Made by a program: the position numbers and the translations under genes
The notes under the pieces: generated by a model
Told to the model about the DNA's origin: nothing
Databases searched by the model: none
The model's input: only the letters and a program-made list of their open reading frames with translations
Part shown: in pieces, positions 44,669-54,063 of the stretch
How the letters are laid out: each line of letters starts with the position of its first letter
How positions within the stretch are numbered: the first letter of the stretch is position 1
NCBI RefSeq assembly: GCF_033446685.1
Contig: NZ_JAWQLY010000009.1
Coordinates: 154,323 to 218,322, forward strand
Direction of reading: 5' to 3'
DNA from: Modicisalibacter sp033446685
Lineage (GTDB): Bacteria > Pseudomonadota > Gammaproteobacteria > Pseudomonadales > Halomonadaceae
Length of the DNA stretch: 64,000 nucleotides

Positions 44669-47335
44669 ATGTCGATTCGCAATCTTGGCGCATTATTTGC
44701 CCCGACCGCAATCGCTCTTGTCGGTGCCAGTAACCGGCCCGGTTCAGTGGGCGCCGTGCTGGCGCGCAATCTCTTTGGAGTCGGGTTTGTGGGACCCATT
44801 ATGACTGTGAATCCCCACGAACGCGCGATCCGCTCAACCCTCAATTACCACTCCGTCAGCGAACTGCCGCTAGCTCCCGATCTGGCCGTCATAGCGACAC
44901 CGCCCGACACCGTGCCGGAACTCATCCATGAACTTGGTGAGCGGGGCTGCCGCGCGGCAGTGGTGATTACGGCAGGCTTTGGTGAGGGGGAACGCGCGGA
45001 TGGCAAGGCGCTCAAACAGGCGATGCTGGAGGCGGCCCGGCCCTACTTGATGCGCATCGTCGGGCCCAACTGCCTGGGCATAATGGTGCCGCACCGGGGG
45101 ATCAACGCCAGTTTCGCGCATCTCACGCCACTTGAGGGCGACGTGGCCTTCGTGACCCAGTCGGGCGCGGTGGCAACATCGATCCTCGACTGGGCCTCGG
45201 CACGAGGCATCGGCTTTTCACATGTGGTCTCTCTGGGTGCGATGAGCGATGTCGATTTCGGCGACATGCTCGACTACCTGGCCCTGGACCCCAAGACGCG
45301 CTCCATTCTACTTTACATGGAAGCTGTTACCGAGGCCCGCAAGTTCCTGTCGGCGGCCCGCATGGCCTCGCGCAATACGCCTGTGGTGGTGGTCAAGGCC
45401 GGACGCAGCGATGCCGGCGCCAAGGCGGCGCTGTCACATACCGGCGCGCTGGCCGGTTCCGATGTCGTCTATGACGCCGCGTTCCGGCGCGCAGGCATGC
45501 TGCGGGTCGGCACCCTCGACGAGCTGTTCCAGGCTGCGGGCACGCTGGCCACCGGCATTCGGGTGAAGGGCGACCGGCTGGCCATTCTTACCAATGGTGG
45601 GGGGCTCGGGGTGCTGGCGGTCGACGAGCTGGCTGACGTGCACGGTCGCCTGGCTGAGCTGTCCGAGGCGACGCTGGCGCGCCTCAATGGCGTACTCCCC
45701 AAGGCTTGGTCGCATGCCAATCCCGTCGATATTCTCGGCGATGCGCGGGGCCGGCGCTATGCGGACGCGCTCGAGGCTCTGCTCGCCGAGCGCGGAGCGG
45801 ATGCGGTCTTCATAATGAACTGTCCCGCAGCGGTCGCGGATAGTCTCGAAGCTGCCCAAACCGTGGTCGAGACGGTCGGATCGCGGCGGCCGGCCGTGCT
45901 GACCTGCTGGCTGGGTGACGGGGCACCCGCCGAGGCACGTCGCCTGTTTGCCGCGAAGCGGATACCGTCTTACGAAACGCCCGAGCAGGCCATTCGGGCC
46001 TTTTGGCATCTGTCCAGCTACTGGCGAAACCAGCAGGCCCTGATGGAGACGCCACCGGCCATCTCCGATGCCATCAATATCGATCGAGTCGGGGCGAACG
46101 CTATCATCGATAGCGTACTCGAGGATGGTCGCAGCATCCTGACCGAGACGGAAGCGGCCGGAGTTCTGGCGGCCTACGATATCCCGACGGTGCAGGCCAT
46201 CGTGGCCCGCACGCCCGAGGAAGCCAGCGAGGCGGCATTGCAGTTGGGGTTTCCGGTCGTGTTGAAGATCCTGTCGCGTGATATCTCTCACAAGTCAGAT
46301 GTGGGAGGTGTGCAGCTGAATCTAGCTTCGTGTGGTGCCGTGGCCAAGGCGGCCGAGGATATGCTCGCCACGGTTCGCCGGGCCGCGCCTGGAGCTCGCG
46401 TCGATGGCTTCAACGTGCAGCCGATGATTCATCGTCCCGCCGCGCACGAATTGATTCTGGGCATCGCTGAAGACAGTGTCTTCGGGCCGGTCATTCTGTT
46501 CGGACAGGGTGGTACGGCGGTCGAGGTCATCGGCGACCGTGTCGTTGGCCTCCCACCGCTCAATCCCCTCCTGGCGCAGGAAATGATCCAGTCGACCCGC
46601 ATTTCTCGCCTGCTGCACGGCTATCGGGATCGTCCGGCGGCCGATCTCGAATCGGTCACGCTCACGCTGATCAAGTTGTCCCAACTGATCGGCGATCTGG
46701 AGCGTGTGACTGAACTCGATATCAATCCACTACTTGCCGACGCTGCCGGGGTGATCGCCCTGGACGCACGTATTGCGATCAGGGCCGACCGTGGCCAGCG
46801 GAAACCATTTGCCATTCGTCCTTACCCTCAGCAGCTCGAGCAGATCATCGAGACAAGCAATGCGCAGCGCTATTTCGTGCGCCCGATTCGCCCAGAAGAT
46901 GAAGGTGCACTGGTCGAAATGCTTCGCCATTCTTCCCCCGACGATGTACGGCTGCGCTTCTTTGCGGCGATCAGGAGCTTCGATCATGCTTTCGCGGCTC
47001 GCTTGACCCAGATCGACTATGACCGCGAAATGGCCTTCGTCGCGATGCCGCTAGACAAGCAGGAAATCTTCGGTGTTGTCCGCCTGTCTGCCGACCCCGA
47101 CAAGGAGAAAGCCGAGTTCGCGATCATGGTGCGTAGTGACATGAAGGGAACCGGACTCGGTTACCGTCTCATGGAGCAGATTCTTGACTATGCCCGTGCT
47201 ACCGGCATACGTCAGGTATTTGCCGATGTACTGCGAGAAAACCATGCCATGCGTCAGATGGCGGCGGAGCTAGGGTTTTCGATCCAACCTGCTGCAGACG
47301 AGATGGAGATCGTAACGGTCACTCTGGACCTCTGA
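44669..47335 (+). CDS. ADP-forming acyl-CoA synthetase fused to GNAT acetyltransferase
   Basis: An 888-residue fusion. Residues 1 to about 460 are the CoA-binding/ligase part (IALVGASNRPGSVGAVLARN; GPNCLGIM) with the phosphohistidine motif SHTGALAGSD at H257. Residues about 480-700 are an ATP-grasp domain (LGFPVVLKILSRDISHKSDV). The last 150 are a GNAT domain (YFVRPIRPEDEGALVEMLRH; GTGLGYRLMEQ). The layout equals protein acetyltransferase Pat/PatZ, but in the enteric Pat proteins the histidine is reported lost; here it is kept, so acetyl-CoA + ADP + Pi to acetate + ATP seems possible as well as lysine acetylation. The ATG at 44669 follows GGAGAGG. Confidence 0.9.
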   Translation: MSIRNLGALFAPTAIALVGASNRPGSVGAVLARNLFGVGFVGPIMTVNPHERAIRSTLNYHSVSELPLAPDLAVIATPPDTVPELIHELGERGCRAAVVITAGFGEGERADGKALKQAMLEAARPYLMRIVGPNCLGIMVPHRGINASFAHLTPLEGDVAFVTQSGAVATSILDWASARGIGFSHVVSLGAMSDVDFGDMLDYLALDPKTRSILLYMEAVTEARKFLSAARMASRNTPVVVVKAGRSDAGAKAALSHTGALAGSDVVYDAAFRRAGMLRVGTLDELFQAAGTLATGIRVKGDRLAILTNGGGLGVLAVDELADVHGRLAELSEATLARLNGVLPKAWSHANPVDILGDARGRRYADALEALLAERGADAVFIMNCPAAVADSLEAAQTVVETVGSRRPAVLTCWLGDGAPAEARRLFAAKRIPSYETPEQAIRAFWHLSSYWRNQQALMETPPAISDAINIDRVGANAIIDSVLEDGRSILTETEAAGVLAAYDIPTVQAIVARTPEEASEAALQLGFPVVLKILSRDISHKSDVGGVQLNLASCGAVAKAAEDMLATVRRAAPGARVDGFNVQPMIHRPAAHELILGIAEDSVFGPVILFGQGGTAVEVIGDRVVGLPPLNPLLAQEMIQSTRISRLLHGYRDRPAADLESVTLTLIKLSQLIGDLERVTELDINPLLADAAGVIALDARIAIRADRGQRKPFAIRPYPQQLEQIIETSNAQRYFVRPIRPEDEGALVEMLRHSSPDDVRLRFFAAIRSFDHAFAARLTQIDYDREMAFVAMPLDKQEIFGVVRLSADPDKEKAEFAIMVRSDMKGTGLGYRLMEQILDYARATGIRQVFADVLRENHAMRQMAAELGFSIQPAADEMEIVTVTLDL

Positions 47336-47383
47336 TGGCAGAACGCCATTGCGCTCAATGTATCGATTACCTTTGGAGTAGGC

Positions 47384-50131
47384 ATGGAGACAGCCTCTGC
47401 CGTGCGCCCGGCTGATACCGCGACAGCATCCGTACATGGCGATGCCCATGCCAAGCATGTCGACGAGATTCTTGCGACCTTGGGAACATCGCCTGCCGGG
47501 CTGACGAAGAACGAAGCGATTAGTCGCCAAGCTATATACGGGCTCAACCAGTTGCCGGCGGTGGCTGGCCGCCATCCACTGTTTCGCTTGCTCGCCCAAT
47601 TTCATAACGCGCTGATCTATTTTCTGCTGTCGGCGGCGGTCGCGGCATTGTTGCTGGGGCATTACGTCGATGCATCGGTCATCGTTATCGTGGTGCTGGT
47701 CAACGCCGTGGTCGGTTTTGTTCAGGAGGGTAAGGCGGAAAAGGCGCTCAATGCGATCCGTAACCTGATCGCTCCGCATGCCCATCTGGTAAGAGAGGGC
47801 CGACGCGTTAAGGTGCCAGTCGATGAGATCGTTCCGGGTGACATCGTATCGCTGGAGGCAGGGGATCGGGTGCCCGCTGATCTGCGCCTCATCCGGGCCA
47901 GTTCATTGCGGATCGAGGAAGCCATCCTGACCGGCGAGTCGTTGGCTGCAGAAAAGCGCGAGACTCCGGCGCCTAAGGAGGCGGCGCTCGGCGACCGTCA
48001 CTGCATGGCGTACTCGGGTACTCTGGTTGCCAGCGGTCAGGCTACAGGGGTGGTCGTTGCCACCGGCAGCGATACCGAGATCGGGCGAATCAATACTTTG
48101 CTGCGCGAGGTCCAGCCATTGACCACGCCGCTGCTGCGCCAGATCAATCGTTTCGGTATGCAGTTCACCTGGATTACGCTGGCCGCGGCGGTCGTTTTGT
48201 TCGTCTTTGCGGTGCTGGTGCGCGGCTATGCCTGGCCGGAGGCCCTGATCGCGGTGGTGGCGTTGGCCGTGGGGGCCATCCCGGAAGGCCTGCCGGCGGT
48301 CATTACCATCACGCTGGCCATCGGTGTGCAGCGCATGGCACGGCGTAACGCCGCAATCCGGCAGCTACCCGCTGTGGAAACACTCGGGGCTACCTCTGTT
48401 ATCTGCTCCGATAAGACCGGTACGCTGACCCGCAACGAGATGACAGCGCGACGCCTGGCCGTGCCCAGTGGCCGAATCTGGGTGACCGGTTCGGGCTATG
48501 TGCCGGAAGGGCGGCTGGAAATCGAATCGGCGAATAACGCCGAGGTGGTTCAGCGGCTGGCGGACAGTGACAGGCTGATTAGGGTGGGGTTGCTCTGCAA
48601 TGATGCCCAGTTGAGCCAGACTGGTGGAGATTGGCATGTCATCGGCGATCCGATGGAGGGGGCACTGGTGGCGTTGGCGATCAAGTCTGGGGTGGAGCAC
48701 GAGCGTGTACGCCAGGAGTGGTCACGCCTTGATGAGATTCCATTCGATGCCAAGCATCGCTTCATGGCCACGCTCAACCGTAATGCCTCGGGCGCACGTC
48801 GAATCTTCGTCAAGGGCGCGCCCGACGAACTGCTACAGCTATGCACTGTCCAGACGGAGGGTGAGGGGACTGTGCCGCTGGATCGGAACGCCTGGACCGC
48901 ACTGATCGCGGAAGCGGCCTCCCAGGGCGAGCGTGTACTTGGCTTCGCCGACAAGTCGGTGCAACCTGACACTGACCACGTAGATTTCCCCGATCTTGAA
49001 GAGGGAATGGCCTTCATCGGCTTGGTGGGGTTCATCGATCCGCCGCGTGAGGAGGTCGTGGCCGCCATCGCCGAGTGTCGCTCCGCCGGGATTGCGGTGA
49101 AGATGATCACCGGCGATCACGCGGCGACTGCGGCGGCCATCGCCCGTCTGTTGGGCCTCGGCGATAATCCTCGCGTACTCACCGGACGTGATCTCGATGA
49201 CATTTCGGAGAGCGACCTGCCCGCTATCGTCGCTGAGACTAGCGTCTTTGCCCGGACCAGCCCCGAACATAAGCTGCGCATCGTCCAGGCGCTGCAAGCG
49301 ACCGGCGCCATCGTCGCGATGACCGGAGACGGCGTCAATGATGCGCCGTCGTTGAAGCAGGCGGATGTCGGGGTCGGCATGGGGCACAAGGGCACCGACA
49401 CGGCGAAGGAGGCGTCCCAGATGGTCCTGCTCGACGACAACTTTGCCTCCATTGTCGCCGCCGTGAATGAAGGCCGGGTGGTCTACGACAATATCCGCAA
49501 GGTGGCGGCGTGGACACTGCCGACCAATGGTGGCGAGGTATTGGCCGTCGTTGCCGCGATCCTGTTTAACTTCGCCATGCCGATGTCAGCGGTTCAGATT
49601 CTGTGGATCAATCTCGTCACGGCAGCCACGCTCGGCCTGGCCCTGGCATTCGAGCCCGCCGAGCCCAATGTCATGCAGCGTCAGCCCAGACCTGCTGCGC
49701 AGGGGTTGCTTACCCCTTTTTTAATCTGGCGCGTCATGCTCGTGTCACTGTTGTTCCTGGCTGTGGCGTTGGGCGTTTTCTTTTACTCGCTGGGGCGAGG
49801 AGACGAGTTGGCCATGGCCCGCACGCTAGTGGTCAATGTGATCGTGGTACTGGAAGTCTTCTATCTCTTCAACGTGCGCTACCTGCACATGACTTCGTTC
49901 AACTGGCGCGGCGTGTTGGGGACCCCCGCCGTACTGATAGCTGTTGCAGTGGTTGTCCTGGCTCAATTCGCATTCACTTACCTGCCGGTCATGAATGTTT
50001 TATTTGATACCCGTCCGTTGGGCATCACGGACGGAATAATGGTCATCGCTATCGGTGTGGGTCTCTTGATCGTATTGGAAGGCGAGAAAATGCTAATACA
50101 GCGAGTCAGTTGGTTAAGCCGTTGCGCATGA
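47384..50131 (+). CDS. P2-type cation-transporting ATPase
   Basis: A 915-residue P-type ATPase with the P2 layout: cation ATPase N-terminal domain (LGTSPAGLTKNEAISRQAIY), TGESLAAEK, the M4 motif VGAIPEGLPAV, phosphorylation site DKTGTLT (Asp343), GDGVNDAPSLKQADVG and a ten-helix C-terminal domain. In M6 the segment WINLVTAATLGLALAFEP lacks the Asp that Ca2+ pumps use after NLVT, so it is not a standard calcium pump; the ion is unknown. GGAG precedes the ATG at 47384. It follows the acyl-CoA synthetase by 48 bases and overlaps the next gene, so the three form an operon. Confidence 0.9.
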   Translation: METASAVRPADTATASVHGDAHAKHVDEILATLGTSPAGLTKNEAISRQAIYGLNQLPAVAGRHPLFRLLAQFHNALIYFLLSAAVAALLLGHYVDASVIVIVVLVNAVVGFVQEGKAEKALNAIRNLIAPHAHLVREGRRVKVPVDEIVPGDIVSLEAGDRVPADLRLIRASSLRIEEAILTGESLAAEKRETPAPKEAALGDRHCMAYSGTLVASGQATGVVVATGSDTEIGRINTLLREVQPLTTPLLRQINRFGMQFTWITLAAAVVLFVFAVLVRGYAWPEALIAVVALAVGAIPEGLPAVITITLAIGVQRMARRNAAIRQLPAVETLGATSVICSDKTGTLTRNEMTARRLAVPSGRIWVTGSGYVPEGRLEIESANNAEVVQRLADSDRLIRVGLLCNDAQLSQTGGDWHVIGDPMEGALVALAIKSGVEHERVRQEWSRLDEIPFDAKHRFMATLNRNASGARRIFVKGAPDELLQLCTVQTEGEGTVPLDRNAWTALIAEAASQGERVLGFADKSVQPDTDHVDFPDLEEGMAFIGLVGFIDPPREEVVAAIAECRSAGIAVKMITGDHAATAAAIARLLGLGDNPRVLTGRDLDDISESDLPAIVAETSVFARTSPEHKLRIVQALQATGAIVAMTGDGVNDAPSLKQADVGVGMGHKGTDTAKEASQMVLLDDNFASIVAAVNEGRVVYDNIRKVAAWTLPTNGGEVLAVVAAILFNFAMPMSAVQILWINLVTAATLGLALAFEPAEPNVMQRQPRPAAQGLLTPFLIWRVMLVSLLFLAVALGVFFYSLGRGDELAMARTLVVNVIVVLEVFYLFNVRYLHMTSFNWRGVLGTPAVLIAVAVVVLAQFAFTYLPVMNVLFDTRPLGITDGIMVIAIGVGLLIVLEGEKMLIQRVSWLSRCA

Positions 50132-50831
50132 GAATCGTCCTTGTGAGCTGGTGGAGACGCGCAAGGTACCGGATCCTGACGCTTGACTGGTATCCACCTT
50201 GTTTGTTCATCGGCTTCGTGGCTTTCTGGACATGGCTGGCAGTTGCGCCTCGTTATCGATCCGACTGGTTGCTTGAGAATATGCTGGTATTTACGGCAAT
50301 CCCTGTGCTGGCCTGGGTTTGGTACCGAGGAAGTGTGTCACGCCTCGCATGGAGTAGTATTTTCCTCTTTCTTACTTTTCATGAAGTCGGCGCCCACTAC
50401 ACCTATTCCGAAGTGCCATACGACCAATGGTGGCAAGCCATTTTCGGTTTTTCCCTGGATCATGAACTTGGCTTCGAACGTAACCAGTATGATCGATGTG
50501 TACATTTCCTTTATGGGTTACTTGCTCTTCCACTTGTGGCAGAGCTCATGGCAAGGCTTTTTTGCCTCGACTCTTTACTGCTTCGGCTCATCCCGGTATC
50601 GATTATCATGTCTCATGCAGCGCTTTATGAACTTATCGAATGGTTTGCAGCTGAAGTTTTTGGAGGTGAGCTGGATCAAGCATACCTAGGAGTGCAGGGG
50701 ATATATGGGACGCACAGAAGGATATGCTGTTGGCGCTTCTAGGGGCGCTTGTGGCCAGTGTCGTTACCCTTATCATAAGTAAAGCTGATGTGAAGGGATG
50801 TCCCAATCGCCGAAAAATACTAAATAAATAA
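50128..50831 (+). pseudogene. DUF2238 (YjdF-like) membrane protein, frameshifted
   Basis: A DUF2238-family membrane protein (WYPPCLFIGFVAFWTWLAVA; DRCVHFLYGLLALPLVAELM; HAALYELIEWFAAEVFGGEL) that starts in an ATGA overlap with the ATPase. The frame runs out in a non-homologous tail ending at 50742. If one G is added to the GGGG at 50697-50700, reading continues as GVQGDIWDAQKDMLLALLGA plus a final membrane helix to TAA at 50831, the expected family ending. So it is either a real one-base deletion or a sequencing error in a G run. Function of the family is unknown. Confidence 0.8.
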
Positions 50832-50982
50832 ACTGCGTAATCATTTGCTTGGATAATGCCTGCCGGATATGGCGCTAGCAGGGCAAGCTCCATGCATATC
50901 TGCTCTTTTTTCTGTTATTAGCAGCTCATCAGCTGTTAAGGAGTGCGCGTCACTTATGTCGACTCTGGCTTTTCAGGGTGAG

Positions 50983-51474
50983 GTGAATGTTTCCTCGACA
51001 GTCCCATGGTGCCAGTCGGTATTTACCAATCCTGTGCATGACTCGTACAATTGAAGAGTCAATGCTTATTAAGCGGATCCATGGCGGGGCAATCATTATC
51101 GCCGGTGCCAGCATTTGTAACGGCGGCGCATTTTTCATCACGTCCGCTATAATTTGGAGAAATCCCGTACGCGGCTGGTTATTGGTGGGTTTTAGGCAGC
51201 TGGCACCCTAGGGCGTCAGCTCGTCGATGGAGCCGCGAAAGTTCGAGTACTCGGCCATGAACTCACCGTCAAAGCTAAGGTGCATACCCTTGGCGGGTTT
51301 TCCGCCCATGCCGGGCAGAGCCAGTTGATCGGCTGGGCCGGGACCTTCCGTAATCGCCCACGCTTCTACCTCGTACACGGCGAGGCGGGAGCCCAGCAGG
51401 CGCTCAAGGCCGCCTTGGCCAAAAATGGTATTGAGGCCGAGATTCCGTCATATGGCCAACGAATCGATTTGTGA
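50983..51474 (+). pseudogene. Remnant of MBL-fold/RMMBL hydrolase
   Basis: Only the C-terminal part of a metallo-beta-lactamase/RMMBL (RNA-processing exonuclease-like) protein survives. Recognisable pieces in three frames are FLDSPMVPVGIYQS (about 50988), ESMLIKRIHGGAIIIAGASI (about 51058), NLEKSRTRLVIGGF (51151-51192), then AAGTLGRQLVDGAAK and HTLGGFSAHAGQSQLIGWAG to 51474. A TAG at 51193-51195 stands where the family has CAG (Gln), and at least two frameshifts occur before it. The N-terminal catalytic half is missing. It lies directly after the frameshifted DUF2238 gene. Confidence 0.8.
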
Positions 51475-51532
51475 CAGGCAAGAGCAGTATTGTGTTTTAG
51501 CCAAATAGGTCAAGACTTTTACGACACCAAGC

Positions 51533-51555
51533 AGATGCGACTCTATGACGCATCT
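51533..51555. promoter_or_regulatory. Inverted repeat upstream of the sulfur module
   Basis: AGATGCG and CGCATCT, separated by nine bases, lie about 130 bases before the MBL hydrolase start. It could be an operator, or the end of the preceding remnant. The stretch 51556-51684 is AT-rich and likely holds the promoter. Confidence 0.35.
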
Positions 51556-51684
51556 AAATGTTGACGCATTGGGCTATTCTTTGGGTATCCAAATAAAGTT
51601 ATTAGCATATATCAAATGGTCATTTGTTGCCGTGCATCTTCGATGCGCAATGCGCGGTCTCTTGGCTCGGGGGAGATTAACGTC

Positions 51685-52581
51685 ATGCCCACACAGTACA
51701 CAACGCATGCCCTTGCGGGTCACCCAGTCGTTACCCCTTTTTTTGACGAGCCGACCAATACCTTCAGCTATGTGGTCCAGGACCCCGAAAGTAGGGCCTG
51801 CGCCATTCTCGACTCGGTGCTCGATTTCGATTATGCCGCCGGACGCACCGATGTTCGCTCCGCGGATGAGATAGTCGGCTTCGTACGCGGACAAGGCCTT
51901 GAGGTGAAGTGGATCCTCGAAACACACGTTCACGCTGATCATCTTTCTGCGGCCCCTTACCTGTATGAAACGTTAGGCGGCAGGACCGGCATCGGCGCGA
52001 AGATCGTCGATGTCCAGGCTATGTTTGGTAAAGTTTTTAATGCCGGTAGCGACTTCGCTCGTGACGGGAGCCAGTTCGATCAGTTATTTGAAGAGGGTGA
52101 CAGCTTCTCTATTGGCAGCTTGGAAGGTCAGGTCCTGCATACCCCGGGGCACACACCAGCCTGCCTGACGTATCTGATCGGCGATGCCGCTTTCGTTGGT
52201 GACACGCTGTTCATGCCCGACTATGGCACCGCCCGCTGCGATTTCCCCGGTGGTGATGCGCGGACGCTCTACCGCTCCATACAAAAGGTATTGGCGCTGC
52301 CGGACGAGACCCGGCTCTTCCTGTGTCATGACTACAAGGCACCGGGGCGAGAGGAGTATCGGCACGCAACCACGGTGAAGGAACAGCGGACCCACAACAT
52401 TCATGTGCACGAGGGCATCAGCGAGGAGGAGTTCGTCAGTATGCGCACCGAGCGAGATGCCACCCTCAGCATGCCGCGGCTGATCCTGCCCTCTGTACAG
52501 GTCAACATGCGCGCTGGAAAGATGCCGCCGCCAGAAGCCAATGGTCAGGTCTACCTTAAGGTGCCAATCAATAAATTATGA
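51685..52581 (+). CDS. MBL-fold hydrolase, persulfide-dioxygenase/Blh-like
   Basis: A 298-residue metallo-beta-lactamase-fold enzyme with the metal motif THVHADHLSA, LHTPGHTPACLTYLIGDAAF, VGDTLFMPDYGTARCDFPGG and a final CHDYKAPGREEY. This is the Blh/ETHE1-like group, which acts on glutathione persulfide or related sulfur species. GGGGGAGA precedes the ATG at 51685. The two YeeE/YedE genes that follow complete a module like the bigR-blh operons of Xylella and Agrobacterium, though no BigR gene is present. Confidence 0.88.
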   Translation: MPTQYTTHALAGHPVVTPFFDEPTNTFSYVVQDPESRACAILDSVLDFDYAAGRTDVRSADEIVGFVRGQGLEVKWILETHVHADHLSAAPYLYETLGGRTGIGAKIVDVQAMFGKVFNAGSDFARDGSQFDQLFEEGDSFSIGSLEGQVLHTPGHTPACLTYLIGDAAFVGDTLFMPDYGTARCDFPGGDARTLYRSIQKVLALPDETRLFLCHDYKAPGREEYRHATTVKEQRTHNIHVHEGISEEEFVSMRTERDATLSMPRLILPSVQVNMRAGKMPPPEANGQVYLKVPINKL

Positions 52582-52678
52582 CGGCCTAGCGTTCTATTGT
52601 CTTATCCATAGCGAGCATAGCCGGCCAGTATGGGTGACCGGCTGAGGTTCAACCTGATTATGACTTGGGGAAGATAAC

Positions 52679-53140
52679 GTGGACTGGAATGGAGCCGTAC
52701 ATGGGCTGATCGGCGGTATTCTCATCGGTCTATCCGCCACATGGCTGATGGCAACGCTGGGACGCATAGCAGGCATCAGCGGTATTATTGGAACACTCGT
52801 CACTGCTCGGCCAAAGGGCGATAGCGCCTGGCGCTTTGCCTTTTTACTAGGCCTAATCAGCGGCCCGATTGTGCTTGTAATGTTGTGGGGTGGATTGGGC
52901 AATGTGGCGGGGGCGCCTGGCGAAGTGATTGGCCAGCCTGCCGGAGGTGTCGGTCGCATGCTTGTTGCAGGGTTGCTAGTCGGTGTGGGAACAAGCCTGG
53001 GGAGTGGCTGTACTAGCGGTCACGGGGTATGCGGCCTAGCGCGGCTCTCGCCTCGTTCATTGATCGCGACATTGGTTTTTCTCACTGTAGCAATGGTTAC
53101 TGTCTTTATCGTGCGTCATGTCTTCATGGGAGGCTCATGA
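52679..53140 (+). CDS. YeeE/YedE (DUF395) sulfur-transport protein, first half
   Basis: A 153-residue membrane protein starting at a GTG with GGGGAAG before it. It has four to five helices and the YeeE/YedE motif VGVGTSLGSGCTSGHGVCGL, whose Cys is implicated in moving sulfur compounds. Full-length YeeE has two such halves in one chain; here they are separate genes overlapping by ATGA. Confidence 0.88.
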   Translation: MDWNGAVHGLIGGILIGLSATWLMATLGRIAGISGIIGTLVTARPKGDSAWRFAFLLGLISGPIVLVMLWGGLGNVAGAPGEVIGQPAGGVGRMLVAGLLVGVGTSLGSGCTSGHGVCGLARLSPRSLIATLVFLTVAMVTVFIVRHVFMGGS

Positions 53141-53550
53141 AAACATTGATGGGTTATCTCGCGGGGTTGTTGTTTGGGCTGGGCCTAGCGATCGGAGGCA
53201 TGACTGATCCGGCTCGGGTGCTTAACTTTCTTGATGTATTTGGTAATTGGGACCCGACCTTAATGTTCGTGCTGGGTGGAGCCGTATTTACGACATTAAT
53301 CGGCTACCGAGTGGTGTTGCGTTACCCTCGCCCCTTGTTCGCTGAAATGTTCCAATTGTCGACACGAAGTGATGTGGATAGACGCTTGATTAGTGGGGCA
53401 GCATTGTTCGGCATCGGCTGGGGCCTATCCGGCTATTGTCCTGGACCGGCGTTCGCCTCTCTCGCCGGGTTAACCTTTCCCCTCGTAGCCATGCTAGTGG
53501 CGATGGTGGGGGGCTGGTGGCTAGCGAAGATGTTCTCAGGTGAACATTGA
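53137..53550 (+). CDS. YeeE/YedE (DUF395/DUF6691) sulfur-transport protein, second half
   Basis: A 137-residue membrane protein with GLGLAIGGMTDPARVLNFLD and the second-half motif GIGWGLSGYCPGPAFASLAG, again with a conserved Cys. With the preceding gene it forms a PmpA/PmpB-like pair that probably imports thiosulfate or another sulfur compound to be processed by the MBL enzyme. Confidence 0.88.
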   Translation: MKTLMGYLAGLLFGLGLAIGGMTDPARVLNFLDVFGNWDPTLMFVLGGAVFTTLIGYRVVLRYPRPLFAEMFQLSTRSDVDRRLISGAALFGIGWGLSGYCPGPAFASLAGLTFPLVAMLVAMVGGWWLAKMFSGEH

Positions 53551-54006
53551 GCAAGCAAGACAGCGGCTCATCATGACTGCCTGTCCTCGAACATGCTCCC
53601 GTGGCCGCATTCTAGGCAGTGAATTTGCCTTTCATCGTTTCGCGCTGTGTATGCTCCGTGCTTTCCCTCTCAGGCTCACGGCCGCCGGGCATCTAGTCAT
53701 GACCGGTAAATAGTCGAGTATCGTCCGGCGGCGCCAGGATGGCCTAAGTGAATCCTACGGCTGTTGAGCATTGTCCCGGGGTATCGGCAGGGTCGTGCCG
53801 CCTCCGATTGAAGAGTGTGTCATGTACGAAGGCGCATCGCCGATGACAACGGTGACCGACGCTTTGGGCGGGCCCTGCCTGCTATCTCGCCCACGTAGAA
53901 AGTGTCGTTCGCAACAAAGAGGAGGCTTACTGGCCGCCCGTCATCCACGCTGGCCGGCCCGTTGTGCAGCGCCGTCCCTCTTTTTGCTCGCGAAGGCGGC
54001 TCTCGT
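53551..54006. other. Noncoding gap without recognised gene
   Basis: About 460 bp between the sulfur module and the TetR promoter. The only open frame of note (from 53771) has no family features and an unlikely Arg/Pro/Cys-rich composition. I see no RNA gene or repeat. Confidence 0.5.
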
Positions 54007-54047
54007 TTGACATTATAGGCGGCTCGTATTTAGATAGATCGGTCTAT
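54007..54047 (+). promoter_or_regulatory. Promoter and operator of the TetR gene
   Basis: TTGACA (54007-54012), 17 bp and TTAGAT (54030-54035) form a promoter. ATAGATCGGTCTAT (54034-54047), an inverted repeat of ATAGA around TCGG, overlaps its -10 and start, the usual place for TetR autorepression. Confidence 0.6.
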
Positions 54048-54063
54048 ATAGGAGCGATCGCCG

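Noticed and set aside
53771..54010. 79-codon frame before the TetR gene
   Set aside because: No ribosome binding site, no recognisable domain, and it covers the likely TetR promoter.
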